64,000 bases of DNA, from contig JAYRKJ010000025.1 of the NCBI GenBank assembly GCA_041905785.1, forward strand, positions 4,776 to 68,775. The letters run 5' to 3'. The position numbers and the translations under genes were made by a program. The notes under the pieces are model-generated. The model was not told the DNA's origin and did not search any database. It was given only the letters and a program-made list of their open reading frames with translations. Below, in pieces: positions 1-8,487 of the stretch (the first letter of the stretch is position 1; the number at the start of each line of letters is the position of its first letter). The DNA is from Roseateles_B sp041905785. GTDB taxonomy: Bacteria > Pseudomonadota > Gammaproteobacteria > Burkholderiales > Burkholderiaceae_C.

Positions 1-966
1 GCGAGCGACGCAAATTGCGCGGCGCGGTTGCACACTGCCACACCGCGCAAGCGCAAGAGGCCCTCGGCCAAGCCGCTCGAAAAATTCAGGGCTACTGGCG
101 TTGCGACTTGGGACAAGGCTCAGCAGTACGAGTGGGATGCCATCTTCGCCGTCGCCCAATTTGGCCTCCTCAGTGTCAAGCAGCTGGGCGAGTGGGTCTT
201 CAAGAACCTTTCCACTTCCGCGGCTCGGCACCGGCAGGCGCAAGCGCTGACGCTGCGGCTATGCCGCCAGGCACAGGCCACCAGCGTTGCGAGTCGCTTG
301 GCCCGGGTCAATCGTCGTGAGCCGATTCGAGCGTTTGGCCGCAAGAAGGTCGGCGCCAGCTTCTACTACTTCCTGAATGCCGCCGGCCTGCGCTACATGC
401 AGCAGAACTTTGACCTGGTTCTGCCGGACGCATCGAAGTCGCTGACCACAGCCAGCGACATGGCCAAGCGTGCGCTGGTGTTCGAGCACTGCCTTGCTAT
501 GCACCGCGCCGACCCGGACCTCACTTTCACGGGGCCTGCGGCGCTTGCCGCTGATGTCCACCGACAGCGAAACCTGCAGCCACTCGAGCGGGCCGTGCTG
601 AGCTGTCTGGCCAATCTCAGGTGTGCGGTCCGTGCTTCGGGCCGTGTGACCTACACCTACGTCGCCGACCGGGCAGGGTCTTCAGACGCGGCCAGCGTTG
701 CCTATTACTGTGAACTCGCCCGGGTTGCCTCGGCGGTGCTGGGTCGAGCCATCAGCATCGAGGTCATCGGCCGACGAATGCCGGCAGAAGTGGGCGTGGC
801 TTTGAAGGACACGCAGCTCGCGCGGGCGCTCGTCAAGGCGTCTCTGAAAGAAGTCTTCTGGACCGAGGGAGGCCGGTACCGTGCCGACAAGCTGGTCGCC
901 TTCTTCACGTCACTCCGCCCCCATGTTGCGAGCATTCGCTCCGTGATGGAGCGACATCGTGCTTGA
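1..966 (+). CDS. Winged-helix protein, replication-relaxation-like (5' end possibly outside window)
   Basis: The reading frame is open to the window edge; the first possible start inside is a TTG at 28, giving 312 residues, so the true start may lie upstream. After a basic N-terminus the protein has a helix-turn-helix-like stretch (FGLLSVKQLGEWVF) and then a motif typical of winged-helix wings (SFYYFLNAAGLRYM), the pattern seen in replication-relaxation (MobC-type) proteins of plasmids and integrative elements. The rest is not recognised. Its stop overlaps the start of the next gene by 8 nt, so the two are probably translationally coupled. Assignment rests on pattern only; function is unknown. 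Confidence 0.5.
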   Translation, partial: ASDANCAARLHTATPRKRKRPSAKPLEKFRATGVATWDKAQQYEWDAIFAVAQFGLLSVKQLGEWVFKNLSTSAARHRQAQALTLRLCRQAQATSVASRLARVNRREPIRAFGRKKVGASFYYFLNAAGLRYMQQNFDLVLPDASKSLTTASDMAKRALVFEHCLAMHRADPDLTFTGPAALAADVHRQRNLQPLERAVLSCLANLRCAVRASGRVTYTYVADRAGSSDAASVAYYCELARVASAVLGRAISIEVIGRRMPAEVGVALKDTQLARALVKASLKEVFWTEGGRYRADKLVAFFTSLRPHVASIRSVMERHRA

Positions 967-2167
967 ACACATGCTGTCGCCGCTGATGCCGAACTCCCGT
1001 GAGCTGCTTGAGCGCGTGCAGCCCTGGCTGTTCGACGACGATTGCGCGGCAGACCTCGCGCTCCTGCATGCCATTGGGGTACTGGGCTCGATGCGTGAAG
1101 CAGAGCTGGCGCTCTTCTACCGCGGTCGCCTGGCGCCCGTGGCCGGCATGCAGGGCTATGTCGACGAGTACGCCGTGGTCTATCCAGCCAGCAACGGACC
1201 TGGCTTCGTGACGAGCGAGAGTGCAGTCCATGCCACCCGGCGCCGCCTGCTGAAGCTGGTTGAGGAGAAGCTCCTGAATGTGGCCACTGTCGCGCGCACG
1301 ACCGCCGACCATCTGGCGGGCCGCTACTACTGGCTCACGCGACGCGGTGCACAACGCGTTCTTGACGCCGGCTACCGCGTCCGCAGCCGTCAGAACATCG
1401 ACAACATGAGCCATGTCGGTTCGGTGCAGGACCAGCACCGACTGCTGGAGCAGCAGTACATCATCGCCCGCCGGCTCATCCAGCCTTCTCTGAGGGTTTG
1501 GGGTGAATACGCCATCCGTTCTGGCCTGGCGCGACAGCCCAGGCCCGCAGAACCTGGCACCAAGCTGCCCACCATCAAGGAACAGCTGGCCGCGATGTCT
1601 GGCGAGTTGTTCCTGTCGCCTGCAGAGCTCGGCCATGCTGGCAAGGCCAACACCGAGGCCAACCGTCGCTACTTCACGCGCAGGCCGGATGTGCTGTTGC
1701 TTGACGAGCATCCAGAACTCGAGCGCTACATGGATTCGACGGGCCGCAACCCGCAGTCACGCCCGCCGCATGTGTTTGGCGACGTCGATTGGGTTGAAAT
1801 CGAGGCGAGCAAGAAGGACACGGTCACCCAAGCCAAGTCGTTCAACGGCATCTTCTATCTCGGCCGGATGCTCGACGTGAGCCTGGAGCGTGGCCTGGTC
1901 ACGAAGTTCACCCTTGTCACCCGCAATCACCCGCACACCAACCTGCGCGCGAAGCTGCTCGATGCCTACGAGCGCTGGGCGGCGCGGGCTGACATCCAAG
2001 CCATGCTGCGGAAGAACGCCAGGCTGAACGCAGGCTTCGACCCCAAGCAGCTGAGTGAACGGGTGTGGCTCGCCGAGCTGACGCAGGACGCAGAGCATCG
2101 GCTGACCGGCGTACGTATCGAGTCCATTGCATCCATCTCGCTGCGCGAGCGGCGTGGCAATTCTTGA
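959..2167 (+). CDS. Replication-relaxation-like winged-helix protein with nuclease-like C-terminus
   Basis: 402 residues from a GTG start overlapping the previous stop codon. The N-terminal half contains a winged-helix signature ending in RYYWLTRRGAQRVL, as in the preceding protein, so the pair look like distant paralogues. The C-terminal half has RRPDVLLLDE followed by DWVEIEASKK, an arrangement (D, then E-x-E-x-K) that resembles the degenerate PD-(D/E)XK fold reported in replication-relaxation proteins; catalytic activity is an inference. This type of protein is common on mobile elements, which fits the other signs that the region is an integrated island. Confidence 0.5.
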   Translation: MLEHMLSPLMPNSRELLERVQPWLFDDDCAADLALLHAIGVLGSMREAELALFYRGRLAPVAGMQGYVDEYAVVYPASNGPGFVTSESAVHATRRRLLKLVEEKLLNVATVARTTADHLAGRYYWLTRRGAQRVLDAGYRVRSRQNIDNMSHVGSVQDQHRLLEQQYIIARRLIQPSLRVWGEYAIRSGLARQPRPAEPGTKLPTIKEQLAAMSGELFLSPAELGHAGKANTEANRRYFTRRPDVLLLDEHPELERYMDSTGRNPQSRPPHVFGDVDWVEIEASKKDTVTQAKSFNGIFYLGRMLDVSLERGLVTKFTLVTRNHPHTNLRAKLLDAYERWAARADIQAMLRKNARLNAGFDPKQLSERVWLAELTQDAEHRLTGVRIESIASISLRERRGNS

Positions 2168-2283
2168 CCTGAAGCTGCCGCCAGCGCGGTCACCGTCCCG
2201 GCTGATGCCAACGGTGTTGCCTATACGCGTTACCGCAGGGATGCCCTGCGGCTTGAGGAAACTATTACAGACAAGGAGAAATC

Positions 2284-2958
2284 ATGGCAATCGGACCCGA
2301 CGGACGCTTTTTGCCGAACGCGACCAAAGCGGCGCTTGAGGTGTTCTCTGCAACTGACATCTCGCGCGTGCTGCACAAGCTGGACTGCGGGCTCACGCGT
2401 GACCAGGTAGCGCTGATTGCATCAGCGTACGAGAAGCTCTTTACGCCCGCCACCGTTCGGCTCCGGCGCAATGGCCTCGTCCATGAGCGGCTGATGAAAA
2501 AGGTGCAGGAGGTCTTCCAGACTGTGAGGCAAGTACAGCCTGTCGCGGAGGCCTGTGAACAGCTTCATCGCGAAGTGCTTGAAGTCCGAGACGGCGACTG
2601 GGCGGGGCTTTACGTCCGACTGGCGATAGCCGCCGGCATGGACCCTGGCGCGGCGGAGTGTGCTCGCGCCGTTATTCAGCTTCGGCGGGAACAGGGCAGG
2701 AGTGGTGAGGACGCCAGATTTGCAGCAGAGCAGTTCGCAGACATGTGGTCGAAGTCGGACTGCGCGGCGCTGGAGGACGCCCGAGCCCTTGAAGGCATCC
2801 TTCGGGACGTCACGAAGACCTGCATGGCTGTTGCCCAAAAAGGCGCGCTGGAGGCCTTCAAGGCCGCGGACGAGATGCCGCGGCGACAAGGTGCTAAAGC
2901 CGGCGACCGCACTTGGTCCTCGCGGACGCAGAGTCGACGTCAGGCGGCATTCGCATAG
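2284..2958 (+). CDS. Hypothetical protein, mostly helical
   Basis: 224 residues starting at an ATG preceded by a good Shine-Dalgarno sequence (AAGGAGA at 2274-2280). I recognise no domain. The composition suggests an alpha-helical soluble protein, with a basic, serine- and glutamine-rich tail. It is separated from the winged-helix pair by 116 bp and is followed within 10 bp by a strong intrinsic terminator, so it ends a transcription unit. No signal peptide or membrane segment is visible. Confidence 0.6.
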   Translation: MAIGPDGRFLPNATKAALEVFSATDISRVLHKLDCGLTRDQVALIASAYEKLFTPATVRLRRNGLVHERLMKKVQEVFQTVRQVQPVAEACEQLHREVLEVRDGDWAGLYVRLAIAAGMDPGAAECARAVIQLRREQGRSGEDARFAAEQFADMWSKSDCAALEDARALEGILRDVTKTCMAVAQKGALEAFKAADEMPRRQGAKAGDRTWSSRTQSRRQAAFA

Positions 2959-2967
2959 CGCTCATTC

Positions 2968-2990
2968 AAAGCCCCCGAGCAGGGGGCTTT
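2968..2990 (+). terminator. Intrinsic terminator after the hypothetical gene
   Basis: A perfect 9-bp stem (AAAGCCCCC / GGGGGCTTT) with a 5-nt loop GAGCA, 9 bp after the upstream stop codon. The T-run is short (three T within the stem), so strength is uncertain. It separates the left part of the island from the DUF2971 and DISARM-like genes. Confidence 0.7.
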
Positions 2991-3159
2991 CCATTTCGCC
3001 TCCGGTGATACTGGTATCCCGTCCTGCTGCTCAGGGCCTCAGACGGTCTTTCTGGAAGCGTCTCCGGGAAGCCGTGCAGGCAAATGCGTGAGCACCATTG
3101 CTAGTTTTAGAGCGCGAAGGTCGCGTTCAAAATGGGTAACTCAAACTGGGGCAACTTCA

Positions 3160-4035
3160 ATGACGTATAGCGAGGGAACACCGGGAGCCGCGCAGGTTCC
3201 CCTGGGAAGTATCGAGCCACATGCTGCCATGCTGACGGCGCCGCCCAAGGACCAATTGCTGTACAAGCTAGTGAAAATTGAGCACTTGCTGGCTTCTCTA
3301 GACAGCAGCTATCTTCATTTCAATCGCGTAGACCGGTACGCAGACTTCCCAGGCGCGGACCCTAACGATGGGGCTCAACTATTGCAGGATAGACTTGGCA
3401 ACAAGTCATCCCGTTTCGTAAGGTCGCCGAGCTATTCTGCGGCGGACTACTACGACCAGGCGCGCAGTCGCACATACGCTTGCTGCTTCTCACTTATGAA
3501 CTCGGCGCACATATGGTCGGAGTACGCCAATGGTGGCAAGCACGGCAAGGTATGCCTCGTGTTCCATTTCGGTCGGTTGCGTGCACGCCTCAATCAGACT
3601 CTCGACCCTGCAACGGCGGCGCTCGAGTATGGAGGCATTCGTTACAGGCAGTTCTTCTCGGTCAACTACGGCATCGTGAGCTATGTGGACTGGGCCAAAC
3701 ACCAGGCAAATGGTGAACGCCTCCAGAACCCGGTCTCGTACACATATCTGAAGGACACCAGGTACAGCGCAGAGCGCGAGTTTCGAGTCTCGCTCGCTGC
3801 AATCGGCATCGGGCAGCTAGTCATCGGCGGGGCCGAATTCATCTTCCCTGAAAGCTTACCTGTCGCCTTTGACTTTCGGGAGGCCTTGGCCGACGGAACA
3901 CTTGAGCGGCTGGAGATTGCACCTGATGGTGACCGGGCATTTCTGGAAGCCGAGCTGAATCGGCGCGGCATCGCCAAAGTGGTCGATAAGCCAAGCGTCT
4001 CAGAATCAACTGGACGACCTGATTTTCTGGCATGA
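3160..4035 (+). CDS. DUF2971 family protein
   Basis: 291 residues from the ATG at 3160; a GTG at 3088 in the same frame would add 24 residues that do not resemble the family. The protein shows the usual DUF2971 layout: an N-terminal YKLVKIEHLLASL segment, then YLHFNRVDRYADFPGA, then CFSLMNSAHIWSEYANGGKHGKV (tryptophan and YA...G motif), and a late segment reading KDTRYSAEREFR. The biochemical function of this family is not established; members are frequent in defence islands and next to restriction-like genes. Here it lies 195 bp upstream of a DISARM-like operon. It may be an associated gene rather than a core part. Confidence 0.75.
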   Translation: MTYSEGTPGAAQVPLGSIEPHAAMLTAPPKDQLLYKLVKIEHLLASLDSSYLHFNRVDRYADFPGADPNDGAQLLQDRLGNKSSRFVRSPSYSAADYYDQARSRTYACCFSLMNSAHIWSEYANGGKHGKVCLVFHFGRLRARLNQTLDPATAALEYGGIRYRQFFSVNYGIVSYVDWAKHQANGERLQNPVSYTYLKDTRYSAEREFRVSLAAIGIGQLVIGGAEFIFPESLPVAFDFREALADGTLERLEIAPDGDRAFLEAELNRRGIAKVVDKPSVSESTGRPDFLA

Positions 4036-4230
4036 CGCCAACCGGGGTCTGGAATCGGTCCGGAATCTGCAGATGGAGCGAGGCCCCCTCACAAACACGG
4101 TTGTCCAGAAGAGAATCCTCGCGCAGAATGATTCACGATGCTTGCGCCAGACGCGGCACGAAAGACGTGGCAGGGAGGCCGCAGATGAACACGAGGATGT
4201 CGGAGCAGCGACAGGCGGATAGCCGGAACA

Positions 4231-6141
4231 TTGAAGCTACCCATGGGCCGTATGCCCGTAGCCTCTAACCAACCGCAGAGCTCTCTGCTTTCCCGCGTCA
4301 ACTGGCGCGGCCTCGGGCGTCGAGCTGCGAAGGAGCTGAGTAACCGAGAGGTGCATTCGCCGGTGGTCTCGTCCTATCGGTGGTGGGCACGTCGACCTCA
4401 CAGCGTTATGGGTGCCCTGCTGGACGCAGCAGTCGCCAAATACGGAAAAACCCTCGTTGTGGCTGACCCTTTTAGTGGCGGCGGCACGGTGACATTCGAG
4501 GCAGCACGCCGCGGGCTGAAAGCGTACGCGCAAGACCTTTACCCGTGGCCAGCCCGTGGCTTAGCGTCAGCCCTGTCCGCGTGTAAGGCCGACGTATTGG
4601 AGCTCGCCTCGCAACAGGCGCTGCAAGCGCTAGAACCGCTTCGCAACCAGTATCGAACCGCATCCGGAGCCGAGCTAAGTCACGTCTTGAGGGTACGCAC
4701 GGCGGACTGCGCAAGCTGCCGGAAGCTCGTCTATGAGTTTCCACACGCGCTGGTATCCCTGACCAGTAGACGCGTCGGAGACCAAAACGCATTCTTCGGC
4801 TGCCGGCTATGCGGCGACGTGACCCGTCGCAACCGGAGGGTGTCTACCTTTACTTGTAGCGGATGCAAGGCTCGGCAGACCGTGGCAGATTCGACTGGCT
4901 GCCCGCACTGTGGGCATGACGTGCAGATTCCGAAAGGATGGGCTCCTGTACTCGTCCAGGAGCTTGTAAAAGACGGGCGGAAGCTCAAAGCCGTACTGAG
5001 AAAAATTGAGGACGGCGACCCCGTCGACTTCGAATCGGCGGGCCTCGTTTCCCCTGGGTTATCCCTCGAGATTCAACCGGGCAAGGAAACGAAGCGGCTT
5101 CTAGACAATGGCTTTGCCTGCTGGGGCGACTTGTATACGCGGCGCCAAGCGGAGGCACTCGAGAAGGCCCTGACCACAGTGCGCTCGTTGAAAGTCGATG
5201 CCGCCACGCGCGACCGCCTCGCCTTTAGCATCCTCGGGGCCGCGGAAATGCCGGCCTTCCTCAGTCGTTGGGACCGCTTCAACCTCAAGCCATTTGAGGG
5301 CATGGCGAACCACCGCTACACCCAGTCAACGCTTACCGTCGAATCGAACTTGCTGTCCCCCGTCGGACGGGGAACATTGCCCCGTCGGCTTGAATCTGCG
5401 GCACAAGCGCTCCACTGGCTCATCGAAGCCCAGAGCACGCTCCCGCGCGTGGTAACTACTCAAACCGGCCGTAAGGGCCGTAAGCGCACCGAGTGGGACG
5501 TTATGGTTACGACAGGGAGTAGCGTTCGGCAAGAACTATGTGACCGGTCCGTTAGCGTCGTCATCACCGACCCGCCCTACTTCGACGATGTGCAGTACGG
5601 CGAACTGGCGCGCCTCTTCCACACTTGGCTTCGTATCTATGACCCTACCGTCGTTATAGACGAATCACAGGAAGCGGTGCCGAACTCGAGCCGAGGCGTC
5701 TCTGCCGCCGACTATGAGCAGACGATTGCGGCGTGCCTCGCCGAGAGCCGCAGGACGCTGAAGGCGGACGGCCGCCTCATCTTGACGTTCCACAACAAGA
5801 AGCTGCCGGCTTGGCGTGCCCTTGCAGGAGCAATTGGTAAAGCAGGCTTTGCAGTCAGCTCGCTTGCCGCTGTTCTGGCGGAAAACCGCGCAGACCATTG
5901 CAAGAGAAACGTGAATGCAATGCTCCATGACCTGGTCATCGAGTGCGTCGCGGTAGGCCCAGATGCCCCTAGCAAGCCCCAACTTGTGTTTCGACCTACC
6001 TCTGTTGCAGAGAAGAATCTGGCGGCCATAGGCCTGGCACTCGCTCATTGCGCCGCTGGCCACTGCCCTGACAAATTGCAAGGGTCGTACCTCGAGCATC
6101 TCGAGGCTCTTGGCACCAAGACTCGTCTCATAGGGGCGTGA
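4231..6141 (+). CDS. DNA adenine-type methyltransferase with cysteine fingers (COG1743/DUF1156-like), DISARM-associated
   Basis: 636 residues from a TTG start; an ATG four codons later (4243) is an alternative. The N-terminus has WWARRPHSVM, typical of DUF1156/COG1743 methylases, followed by the SAM-binding motif DPFSGGGT (residues 79-86). Four CxxC pairs follow (about 160/163, 191/194, 209/212, 224/227), suggesting two zinc ribbons. The catalytic motif DPPY lies at 447-450, giving the order SAM motif, fingers, catalytic motif. DPPY indicates amino-group methylation, probably N6-adenine. The next gene starts directly after its stop codon. By position it would mark self DNA for the DISARM-like system. 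It does not look like a C5-cytosine enzyme of the class 2 type. Confidence 0.8.
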   Translation: MKLPMGRMPVASNQPQSSLLSRVNWRGLGRRAAKELSNREVHSPVVSSYRWWARRPHSVMGALLDAAVAKYGKTLVVADPFSGGGTVTFEAARRGLKAYAQDLYPWPARGLASALSACKADVLELASQQALQALEPLRNQYRTASGAELSHVLRVRTADCASCRKLVYEFPHALVSLTSRRVGDQNAFFGCRLCGDVTRRNRRVSTFTCSGCKARQTVADSTGCPHCGHDVQIPKGWAPVLVQELVKDGRKLKAVLRKIEDGDPVDFESAGLVSPGLSLEIQPGKETKRLLDNGFACWGDLYTRRQAEALEKALTTVRSLKVDAATRDRLAFSILGAAEMPAFLSRWDRFNLKPFEGMANHRYTQSTLTVESNLLSPVGRGTLPRRLESAAQALHWLIEAQSTLPRVVTTQTGRKGRKRTEWDVMVTTGSSVRQELCDRSVSVVITDPPYFDDVQYGELARLFHTWLRIYDPTVVIDESQEAVPNSSRGVSAADYEQTIAACLAESRRTLKADGRLILTFHNKKLPAWRALAGAIGKAGFAVSSLAAVLAENRADHCKRNVNAMLHDLVIECVAVGPDAPSKPQLVFRPTSVAEKNLAAIGLALAHCAAGHCPDKLQGSYLEHLEALGTKTRLIGA

Positions 6142-8487
6142 ATGTGGGACAGCGCACTTCAAGTCTCTACGCAACCCGTCACTGACGCGCTGCTTCATCG
6201 GTCCGTCCTTCCCAACAGCGCGCTCGCTTTTGAGAAGGTCAGTGGGGTCATTGCCGTACGCACGGCGCTGCGCACCCGGGTCGCTGAACAGACTCTGCTG
6301 TTTGTGGTTCCAGAAGCCACGGCGGCTACCGCTCGACACGTCGCGGCGGCGCTGCTTATCGGCGACCACGCCCATACGCATGCACACATTGAGGGACGAC
6401 TTCCCACCGAGGAAGCGAGACCCCTATTTAAGGGTGACATGCTGCTCATCACCCAGGCGGTATCCGAGTCCAAATTGTCGCTCGAGGACCTTCCAATTGG
6501 ACGCGGCCAGCGGCTCTCGGACATATGGGAGGTCACACCTCTATCCAAGTACACCGCGGCCAAGTCGGACAAGCCCCGTATGTTCGTGGCGAACCCCGGC
6601 TGGCTCGCAAAAAGTGCGTCTGGTCGTCGATTCGGCGCAGTCATCATTGATGCCTCGCACCCACGCACGCTTGTCCAGCTCGCCGAGCTCGTCAAACTCG
6701 CCAACGGCTGCACCAGTTTGCGATTTGCAGTGTGCCCCCCACCTGGCGATGCAGTACTTGCAGCGTGTGGCTACCCGAGAAAGGCAAGCGTCTGGGCCTG
6801 GGACCCTCAGGCGCAGTTAGATGCGCAGACCGCCGTTGAGGCCGAGGACCCTGTCCCTCACAAGGTTGCCGACCGCTTTCTGTGGGTCTGTGACTCGGAC
6901 ACTGAAGCCAGCAACGCATTGGCCGAACTGCATCGCCGTCTCATGGCGGCAGCAAAGGCCGCTGCGGGCCGTCCATACCCAGGCTTGAAGCAGTGCTGGT
7001 CCATCTACAACCGGCTCCGACAGGTGGTCGTGCCGCTGTCTCAGCTTGAACAAGCTGCGGCAACATCCTGGGCCGGAAGCCTGCGGATTCGAATCGACGA
7101 GCTCGACTCTGTCAGCGGGCATGGCGATGTCTGCTGGGACACCACATGGCCTGGCTTGGTAAAGGCCACCAAGGAGGCCTATGAACTCATGCTCAAGCGG
7201 AAGGAAACCGCCAAGTTCTGGGCCGTTGCATCAAATATCGAGGCGTTCCTGACCTCAACTGCGCCGCTGCTTCGGGTAGTCGTGGGGTCTGAGCCCGAGC
7301 TTCAAATACTGGTCTCAGAGCTGGAGAGGTCGGTCGGTGGCTTTGCCACGGCTCTCGCCTGTGGTCGGATTGAATTCGTCACTGCGGGCCGAGAAGCCAG
7401 ACTGGTGGCTGAAGGTCAACTCGCACCGACCATCCTGTTGTGCCCCCGCACCAACGGGCATCGGTACCTCGACGTCTTTCCATCTCACCGTGTCGATGAG
7501 TTCCTCTACCCGCATGAGGTTGAGTTCGAGCGCGCGTCGCAAAGCAGACTCTACGGCGCCTGGACTCGAGCTTTAGACGATGCGGAGCGAATACGTCTGC
7601 TTGAGCCGCTTGGCTTCCGTGCGCCAAAGTCAATCGCATCCCGTGCCGCGCCACTGCGCCCAAGTCTGACGATTCGTGGAACAAGCGGGCACTCAGTCCA
7701 ACTCGTGACCGACGCGCCGGTCGAGGCTGAACTCGACTTCGATAGCCTCACCAGCGGCCACCACGCCAGCGACTTGTTCGGAGAGCAAGGCCCGGCAAAC
7801 TATGGCGGAGGCTCCTACATTGGCACTGCAGTCGAAGTTCGCTTTATGCGTGGCGATTCGCATGTCTACTACCCGGGGCAGCGAGTCGATGTTTTCTTCT
7901 CGGAGTCGGAGTCGATTCAACGATTCCATCCGAGCGACCTTCGTCCTGGCTGGCAGGTCGTCTCGTTCGTTGATGGGCACTACGACGGACTCTTCCAGCG
8001 GCTCGGCGAGGTAGTCACCGCCCGCATGAAAGCGGATGAACGAGTGGCTCTTGAGCTGTGGCGCAAGACGAAGGAAAGCATCATCTCGCGGTATTCGAGC
8101 AAGAAGACCCTGTTCGAACATCTTGTCGCCAACGGCCTGACGTCTAGCTACGGAACCTTCCTCACTTGGTTCCGGGATGGGGATGAAGAAACGATTGCCC
8201 CTCAGCAGTACGACGAATTCAAGGTGTTGGCCAGGGAGGCAGACATCTACCGCGCCCAAGTTTTCCTCGATGCCACTTTCAAGGCCGTCCAGCACGAGCG
8301 CGGGCGCAATCGGGCAGCAGGTCGAAAGCTCAAGAACTTTCTGCGCGCAGTCATTTCGGGCGACGGTTATGAGGAGGCGCTGACCAGCGCTCGAAAGCTC
8401 GATGCCGCGCTGCATGACGTACTCGCGGCTGTGGAGGTGCTTGAGGTTGCCTCGGTCCATCAAATTCAGAGGAGCACCGATGTCTAG
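6142..8487 (+). CDS. DrmE-like protein of a DISARM system (tentative)
   Basis: 781 residues; the ATG follows the methylase stop with no gap, and its end overlaps the drmA start by 8 nt, so methylase, this gene and drmA form one operon. I do not recognise a clear family. Length and position directly before drmA match DrmE of class 2 DISARM. The segment FGAVIIDASH (DASH at 170-173) looks like a decayed helicase motif II (DEAH), followed by LRFAVCPP like a motif III strand, and the N-terminus has a LLFVVPEATAATARHVA strand-helix unit. No Walker A lysine motif is visible, so an inactive helicase-like fold is plausible. The C-terminal third is charged and helical. Confidence 0.5.
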   Translation: MWDSALQVSTQPVTDALLHRSVLPNSALAFEKVSGVIAVRTALRTRVAEQTLLFVVPEATAATARHVAAALLIGDHAHTHAHIEGRLPTEEARPLFKGDMLLITQAVSESKLSLEDLPIGRGQRLSDIWEVTPLSKYTAAKSDKPRMFVANPGWLAKSASGRRFGAVIIDASHPRTLVQLAELVKLANGCTSLRFAVCPPPGDAVLAACGYPRKASVWAWDPQAQLDAQTAVEAEDPVPHKVADRFLWVCDSDTEASNALAELHRRLMAAAKAAAGRPYPGLKQCWSIYNRLRQVVVPLSQLEQAAATSWAGSLRIRIDELDSVSGHGDVCWDTTWPGLVKATKEAYELMLKRKETAKFWAVASNIEAFLTSTAPLLRVVVGSEPELQILVSELERSVGGFATALACGRIEFVTAGREARLVAEGQLAPTILLCPRTNGHRYLDVFPSHRVDEFLYPHEVEFERASQSRLYGAWTRALDDAERIRLLEPLGFRAPKSIASRAAPLRPSLTIRGTSGHSVQLVTDAPVEAELDFDSLTSGHHASDLFGEQGPANYGGGSYIGTAVEVRFMRGDSHVYYPGQRVDVFFSESESIQRFHPSDLRPGWQVVSFVDGHYDGLFQRLGEVVTARMKADERVALELWRKTKESIISRYSSKKTLFEHLVANGLTSSYGTFLTWFRDGDEETIAPQQYDEFKVLAREADIYRAQVFLDATFKAVQHERGRNRAAGRKLKNFLRAVISGDGYEEALTSARKLDAALHDVLAAVEVLEVASVHQIQRSTDV

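Noticed and set aside
4036..4230. A short gene between DUF2971 and the methylase
   Set aside because: Small open frames here lack ribosome sites and recognisable sequence; treated as the leader of the DISARM-like operon, although no clear promoter was seen.
8402..8479. Longer drmA starting at 8402
   Set aside because: It would overlap the preceding gene by 86 nt; ATG 8480 has a good ribosome site and an 8-nt overlap.
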